The notes under the pieces were generated by a model, which was not told the origin of the DNA, searched no databases, and saw nothing but the letters and a program-made list of their open reading frames with translations. The position numbers and the translations under genes are program-made. A stretch of DNA of 64,000 nucleotides from Heterobilharzia americana. Its lineage: Eukaryota > Platyhelminthes > Trematoda > Strigeidida > Schistosomatidae. The stretch covers positions 113,702,701-113,766,700 of the forward strand of contig OX104134.1 of assembly GCA_944470555.2 (NCBI GenBank), written 5' to 3'. The stretch's first letter is position 1, and each line of letters opens with the position of its first letter. This document shows positions 58,446 through 64,000 of the stretch, piece after piece.

Positions 58446-58632
58446 TGGAATCCAATAAGTAAGTAAAAATAATAGTGGTCTCATTGCTCATCACATTTGA
58501 ATTTCACTGGTATCACAAAACAAAAAGAGCGTCTATTATCTTGATACTCATAGAATTAGTAAACTCACGAAGAATGAGTGACACAGAATGAACATAATTT
58601 GGAGGTTTTTTGGGATTTATTTATCGATTTCA

Positions 58633-58938
58633 AGTTAGTATGTATAATCGACTGACATTAGTTAGAGAAACATCGGAAACCTTGGAGCACTGGACTGCTG
58701 TTTCGTCTTAGTATAGAAGTCCTCATCAGTGTCTACACATGACCACTCCATGGAGGGAACCCAGGACCTTCAGGTCCCATGGCCAGCATGTAGACATCGA
58801 GCTGCTAGGTTCAATCGCTGATGGGTCACTAATGTGCTCCGCTGAGGAGTCCAATATTAGGACGAAGCAGTTGTCGATTTCTTCCAGGTTTCCGATTTTT
58901 CCCCAGGTAATATTGATCCATAATGAGTACCAACCTGA
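58633..58938. mobile_element. Foldback/SINE-like element with two hammerhead-like motifs in opposite polarity
   Basis: The left end (58633-58730) and right end (58840-58938) are diverged inverted copies: AGTTAGTATGTATAATCGAC at one side, GGTTGGTACTCATTATGGAT reversed at the other. On the minus strand an intact CTGATGA (58723-58729) and GAAAC (58700-58704) flank an imperfect stem. On the plus strand CTGAGGA (58842-58848) with a GTCC/GGAC stem is followed by GAAGC (58863-58867) instead of GAAAC. These are the best preserved cores of the family here. The middle is shorter than in the 40679 element and the tRNA-like part is less clear. It lies in the gene C intron. Confidence 0.75.
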
Positions 58939-58945
58939 AAACTAG

Positions 58946-59527
58946 ATCTGTACATTTACTGGTACGACATAAGACCAGTATAAGGTACAAGATAATGGTG
59001 AATCGCTTTCAAGAAAATCATTGAAAGTTATTTTTAGCAGCTGTTTCAAATTGTGACATGACTGTTTGAAAGTCACTATCGTGGGTCACCATAACTTATA
59101 TAACTCACGAGAATACATTAAACGGCTTAATCATCATTTACTTTAATCAAACACTCACTATTAAAATAACTATAAAGCCGTCGTGATTTAATTAACGAAG
59201 CCAAGTAATAAGTGTGACTAAAGTCAGCGCATTCTTAATGTCAAGTTGAAAATATTTTGTGATCTTAATTCTAATTAGACCCTAATGTGAAAATATCCAA
59301 CCATCAACATCACAAAACAGATGGTAATAGAAACAATTAAAAGATGCCCACTTGACCCAAGATCACTTTGCAGAGAAAAGATCAACAGCTTTCTGGATGT
59401 GATGATCTTCCACACAGTTTCCTGTACCAGTTCTGTAATGTTTGAATTAAACTGTTGAAAATTGAAGTCTTTTGCATCCGGTGCAAATTTAGAGTATATC
59501 TTTCATATGTTTCTGGTAGATAGTGGC
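58946..59527. other. Intron of gene C, no recognised element
   Basis: No repeat or coding signal recognised in this part. Confidence 0.35.
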
Positions 59528-59690
59528 TGGCAGGAAATCTCAAGATATACCTTTCACACTATTCATGATTCACCAGCTGTGTTTATCTACCTTTTAATAG
59601 TGACTATTTTAACTAAGACTCAAACCTAACCTCCGTCGCCTTAAACATCAGATCGTTACCCACTAGGCTACTGATTCATGTTATTCGCTC
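59528..59690 (-). mobile_element. Smalpha-like SINE relic with decayed hammerhead
   Basis: On the minus strand: A-box-like CAGTAGCCTAGTGGG (59659-59673), B-box-like GGTTTGAGTC (59618-59627), then CAGCTGGTGAATCATGAATA followed by GTGTGAAAGG. Compared with a hammerhead, CTGGTGA (59570-59576) replaces CTGATGA, stem II is lost, and GAAAG (59551-59555) replaces GAAAC. The order and spacing match the element at 43166-43325. Probably inactive. Confidence 0.65.
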
Positions 59691-60186
59691 ATTCCATGAA
59701 GGGTGTAGTTCTAATATTAAAGCGCGTGATTCTCATCCTTAATTAAACCAAATTGATTGGTCAATACTGATATATGGGATTTAGGTGGATGCTTCGTTTT
59801 GTAGGTAATTTCAGCTTGATACTGATAATGCATAGTGGATAGCAGTTGAATCAAGGCCATGCAGGAACCCACATGCATTCAGTTACCTATAAATTTATTT
59901 CCTTATATTATTAAACGATCATCACCCATAAAAGGCACTGAGACACAACCTCTGCTTCAGCTCAGTGAAGTAACTCAATAAAGAAATACTGAGGACGAAA
60001 TAGCGCAACTTTGAATAATGCCTTCTGACTTGGTGCTTTTCTCATTCTCTTTATCCAGAAAGTAAGTTTCAGCCCGAATGGATGACTAATAAACCTCCTG
60101 ACTGCAACACATAGATTGATTATAAAGAGAATAGCATAGAAATATGAGCGAAATAAACTAAATCTGTAATTTTTTACAGGACTTAC

Positions 60187-60281
60187 GCATCAACTGACTG
60201 ACCCGTCAGCCCAAGCATTAATCTGTATTCTCCGAAGCTAATCATACCGTCCCCATTTATATCAAGTATTTCCATTAGTTC
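60187..60281 (-). CDS. Gene C internal exon: EF hand
   Basis: Bounded by an acceptor ending TTCTTACAG and a consensus donor GTAAGT (60186 downward). It encodes 31 codons plus two bases in phase 0, starting ELMEILDINGDGMISFGEYR; the EF loop DINGDGMISFGE is complete. If the donor were ignored the frame would reach a TAA within the GTAAGT, making a 32-residue tail like that of genes A and B; the donor and the exact codon fit to 54233 favour splicing. The acceptor phase and the EL-M-E-I-L-D start match exon 2 of genes A and B, so this exon descends from the same ancestor. The 5' exon was not found to the right, or may be decayed. Confidence 0.82.
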
Positions 60282-61439
60282 CTGTAAGAAAAACACAAAA
60301 TATGACGGTTGAGAAGTGTGGTAAAAACGTCTGAACATCTTTCAATCTATTTCCTGTTTTACTTATTCGTTGATGTAATAAAGAACTATCTTGAAGAAAG
60401 CATATATACTCTGAACAATAAAATCATATTTATAATAGCATGCTGCATGTAAAAAGCTTAATAATGTACCTCACAGATGTTATGCCATCTAGACTCCTGA
60501 ATAAATGTTCAGACATTTTTCTTGTTGTCTACTGCTTAGAACTGACTGATGTATTTCTGAGCATATGTAGTACTTTATTATTGTGCACCGTTACGATTCA
60601 TGGCTAGCACTACCACAGTAAATATGTGTGTATGTCAGTGGTGTCAAAGAATCCCTTTAGGCTGTTTTCACGATATTGACTTTCTAACAGTTAGAAACCC
60701 GAATGACAGCTACTATCTTTACATAGTGGTTAGACTTCCACATCACAATGACCCAGTGAGATATGCTGGTTGAGCTAATGGTATGTTGTGATTCTAACAA
60801 AGCCAAAACTTCTGCTGCTTAGTGGTAGGATGAAACTTAGTTACTGCTATATCTTAAATTCCTGCGCTACGACAATGATCCATGGTTAAATGCTTAATAC
60901 TAATTGAACAGATGTTTGTTAGTAACTTGTCTCCAACAGATGACCAACAGTACCAAGTTGACGATACCTTCCCCACGGAAAAAGAAGGAAGTTCAGAAAG
61001 ATCGACCAAAAATAGAACACTCCTTCTTATCATGCCGATGGCAAAGGTTTACACATGGATTCGAAACAAACAAACTTAAATTTCAAACTTCCTTAAAGAT
61101 CGTGTGTGAACGGCCTCAGGTAGATTTTACTAGGATTGTGAGGTCATGGGCTGCTGCTACCAACGCAACTTCCTCTACAATTGCCTCAAGAAGAAGCCAC
61201 CTTCCACGGTTTGCAAAGCTGCGAACTGTCAACTTCATCCACAACACTTGTAGAACTCAAGTTTTTTCATACCAATATCAAACTTTAACATCTTTACCTT
61301 CTGAACTTTCTCCACCACTCCTGGTGAATATCCTAATGTCATTTGAATTTCCTCCAGCTCTCCAGCTCTTGATAGCAATTCCAGTTCACGGTTTCATGAA
61401 ACCACACTGCTTACTAAATGTAGAAGTCTTCAACACCCA
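60282..61439. other. Upstream or intron region of gene C, no confirmed exon
   Basis: A short minus-strand start at about 60515 reads MSEHLFRSLDG and ends near a GT, resembling a truncated first EF-hand exon, but its phase does not fit. The plus-strand frame 60904-61545 (213 codons) may be the 5' part of the retroelement relic that follows; its first ~170 residues have no recognisable domain. Confidence 0.35.
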
Positions 61440-62130
61440 CACATCCCATCAAATTAGTCAACAAATTCCCCTAGCCAAAACTCTGGCTTCTCGAACCATT
61501 GACGTATGCCAGTTTGTGAGATACGCACATAAAATCCAAGTGTGATTAGTCACCTAATCGCGCTTGTCCAAATAGTGAGTTTGTAGAATTTTGTTTTTGA
61601 GTATCTAGGAATTCGATAACTATAAAGTGCACTGCCTGACTCCATACCACTTGATAGTTGCTTATGCTCTGTTTGAATGCTGGACTGAGAGCTGAAACTA
61701 GCAGTGAAACTTGCCACTCTCTTTGTAATTTCTACTAACGCACTGACTGACTGCAGCTAGGATAATGTGAAGGATAAATTCTACCGAAAACTACCTAGCC
61801 TCCTGTCGTAGGTCAAACGTTCAGATTTAGTTGTCGTGGAAAGTGATTTAAATGCACAAATGGGTAGCCTTAATCACAAAAAACTGTTTATGTAGCGATT
61901 TCAGAATCCCAGCCGATTTAACAGCCAACATTGTTCGTCTGCTATAACTGCGCTGAGACAGCTATCTATTTTTAACCGGCACTATCATCAGAAAAAAGGG
62001 TTATAAAGAGGAACAATACATCTTGACACCAACCCTGGTATTGATACGAGACAGAGATTACCAAAGACGTTTCACGCTGTGCCCTCGAACACCCATGGGC
62101 GTGTTAGAGTCTATGATGAGTTATCACATG
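61440..62130 (+). pseudogene. Endonuclease fragment of a second RTE-like retrotransposon
   Basis: Plus-strand pieces read PLAKTLASRTIDVCQF (near 61465-61515), then KDKFYRKLPSLLS (61772-61810), then VKRSDLVVVESDLNAQMGSL (61814-61875), and later a QLCAETAIYF-like block. These follow the apurinic-type endonuclease of RTE elements, where ALARTL-, FYxxL- and GD(F/M)NA motifs occur in this order. The catalytic GDxNA is ESDLNA here. Stops and frameshifts are common. It differs clearly in sequence from the main RTE family of the window. Confidence 0.6.
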
Positions 62131-62449
62131 AGATGTGTAAGTCGCGTAGTTTCCGTGAATGTTGTTTAGTCTGTTTCTCTTCTTATTCAACTTTATAATG
62201 GAGTACCTACAGAGGTCTCTTTCGCATGGTTTGAGCTTACAGGGATCGATCTTGTCAAAAAAGGCTTCTTATTAGTTCTAGAGCACATAAATGATATTAT
62301 CCTATTAAGTGAAGAGCCTGACAAATACAGTCTACTGGACACCTGAAGTGACGATTTGAGAATTTTTAGGACACTTTTCTCGCCACTCAAATGTGAATTA
62401 TAACTTTAGGACTGGTCTTCGTTGGTTCGTCGTTTCTCTTCTTGGTCTC

Positions 62450-62815
62450 TTAATCTGAGAAGATATGCGATAGAAGCACGGTGCAACGGATATGTAAGCG
62501 AAACTTGAGATAGCATATCACACCATCAACAGTGTCGTTCAAAACGTCACTGTCAAATATTTCCCAGTCTGTACATTGCAGCAATTCTCTCAAATTAAGT
62601 ATGTCACTATGTGAATAGTTTCTGTGTACAATTTTCCTATACGTAAAGCCTGCTTTGTGTAGTTTGCCATATATTTTGGGCAAAACACGCATAATCTAAT
62701 GGTCTGATTTGAGCAGTGGTCCTCTCTTTGAAGTTTCATTTACATTAGTATCACTGACGAATACGAAGTCTAGTATTTCATCCTGACGTCAGACTTCATT
62801 GTATACCTAAAGCAA
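62450..62815 (-). pseudogene. Fragment of a CR1/jockey-like non-LTR element
   Basis: The minus-strand text ILDFVFVSDTNVNETSKRGP then LLKSDH resembles the end of a CR1- or jockey-type endonuclease (LDLVF...SDH). It is followed, after a stop, by VLPKIYGKLHKAG and by SDILNLRELLQCTDWEIFDS, which resembles the linker between endonuclease and reverse transcriptase in those elements. No reverse transcriptase is seen. The assignment is by eye only. Confidence 0.45.
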
Positions 62816-64000
62816 TGAAATCCTATTATCCTTGTCAATGCCTAAATACTGAGTTTAGTGGCAGATGACAGTTTTATCGCTAGCAGTATATAAGTCAGTG
62901 TAACTCCGATCGTCTTTCACTGTCATCTATATCCTTTTCCTAGTATTATACACTGCAGGTAACTGTGTGTCCTTCGCATCAGTTAAAGTAATTATTGCAG
63001 GGTACCAAATCGATGAATCCCATCATCAGATTGAGAAACTGTAAGCTGAAAGCATTTCTAAAAAGCGGACTGCGAGGAGTGTTTGTAATTTAAATCTGTC
63101 ACATTTGTATAAAGTAAGAACAAAGAAGGTACACCACTGCAATAACAGTAAAGCGAACCTTCCATGTACGGTTACACCCTAATAAAAATATAGGGCGAAA
63201 CAGTTAACAATTATTTAAACTTCATTACTGTTGATAATGAAAGCTAAGCGAAGTACGTAAATATTCTTGGATCCAGAAATCCACCTGCTTAGTTCTGTGT
63301 CCTATGTTACCTATCCCACAGAATATGTAAGATAAGGAGCTAAGATAAGGTAGGCTATCCACTAGTTTTGGTTCGAGCAGGCGTTTTGGTAGCATCCTAT
63401 CTGGAGCATCTCCCCTGAATTGTATTCGCCAAAACAAAGTCTTCTTCTTCACTGTCGTCAGCTCTCTTTTGGAATCACTGTGAGCCATGTTTACTGTGAT
63501 GAACTTATCAGTTTACATGTTTTCATTGGGAATATCGCAAACATAAAGTAAAATGTGTTATCCAGGTCGACTTTGCCCATCTTTCATCCGCCAGCCAATG
63601 CTAAATCCAAGACTAAAGGGTAGCCTGCTAACCTTAGCTCCTCATCTTGTATATATCAGTGTGACTGCTACTATGGAACAAGTAACACAGAACGTACGAT
63701 TAGGCAGGTGGGTCCACAGAAACCAGAACATTTACCAACATAGATTGGAAAAGACGTAGTGAAAGTGGCGAAAAATCCGATCGTGTAGATGCTAATTAAC
63801 CTTTCAATGTCTTACATCATGTAGCAAAAATATTGTCACATGTGACTTGACAATGTCTATTCAAAATAGCCGAGGCCTCCTCAATAAAATCAAGCTAACC
63901 TCAACATTGCATTCAGAAAGAACATGATCAAGTGTTATTCCTCCCCAGGACTTCAATGAATGAAAGGCTACTCCTGTCTTTTTGTTTGCTGTCACATTCT
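62816..64000. other. Terminal stretch, no firm feature
   Basis: Frames at 63225-63488 (minus, 87 codons) and 63553-63759 (plus) have no recognised domain. Near 63855-63900 (plus) the text SIQNSRGLLNKIKLTSTL vaguely recalls the start of a CR1-type endonuclease but is too short to call. Confidence 0.35.

Noticed and set aside
60470..60515. Possible first exon of gene C (MSEHLFRSLDG, minus strand)
   Set aside because: It resembles the start of an EF-hand exon but lacks the loop, and its splice phase does not match the next exon. At best it is a decayed exon.
1..64000. CRISPR arrays, bacterial operons, rRNA genes
   Set aside because: No regularly spaced repeats, no ribosome-binding-site-led gene runs and no rRNA-like sequence; the content is that of a eukaryotic nuclear genome.

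Overview
This window looks like nuclear DNA from a blood fluke (Schistosoma or a close relative). It is AT-rich and sparse in genes, with small EF-hand genes split by phase-compatible introns. About a third is mobile-element sequence of types known from schistosomes: RTE-clade non-LTR retrotransposons, Penelope-like elements (PLEs) with a GIY-YIG domain, and tRNA-like SINEs carrying hammerhead-like motifs. The genus is inferred from these element types and from the resemblance of two genes to schistosome 8 kDa calcium-binding proteins; no search was run.

Host genes: all supported host exons are on the minus strand. Gene A (14119-15361) has two exons and encodes a 76-residue two-EF-hand protein. 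Gene B (exons 37834-37958 and 33487-33597) has the same layout, with a one-base deletion in its first EF loop. Gene C (exons 60187-60281 and 54023-54233) encodes three EF hands; its first exon was not found. A tentative gene D (exons 44963-45203 and 41594-41628) encodes a basic protein of unknown function. The introns of B and C are inflated by retroelements.

RTE family: seven copies or fragments (1-3212, 27231-28345, 29671-32885, 35966-37553, 45660-45713, 46748-48960, 55184-58445) all lie on the minus strand. The copy at 29671-32885 carries an intact 1044-codon endonuclease/reverse transcriptase ORF, a target-site duplication and a (TAA)n tail. Other copies share the same small frame-breaking indels.

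Penelope-like elements: a nearly intact 5'-truncated copy lies at about 49005-50870. Degenerate copies sit at 35420-35965 and in both arms of a 2.3-kb inverted repeat (8140-10453 and 24241-26554) whose arms are near-identical and 13.8 kb apart.

Small elements: three foldback elements (24190-24752, also truncated in the left arm at 9942-10453; 40679-41101; 58633-58938) have similar ends in inverted orientation. Each end carries a hammerhead-like hairpin, and the middle is tRNA-like. Related single-ended relics lie at 51656-51800 and perhaps 19598-19650. Separate Smalpha-like relics with decayed hammerhead cores are at 28346-28440, 43166-43325 and 59528-59690. Remnants of two other non-LTR elements are at 61440-62130 and 62450-62815. 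The remaining stretches show no gene or repeat that I can support.
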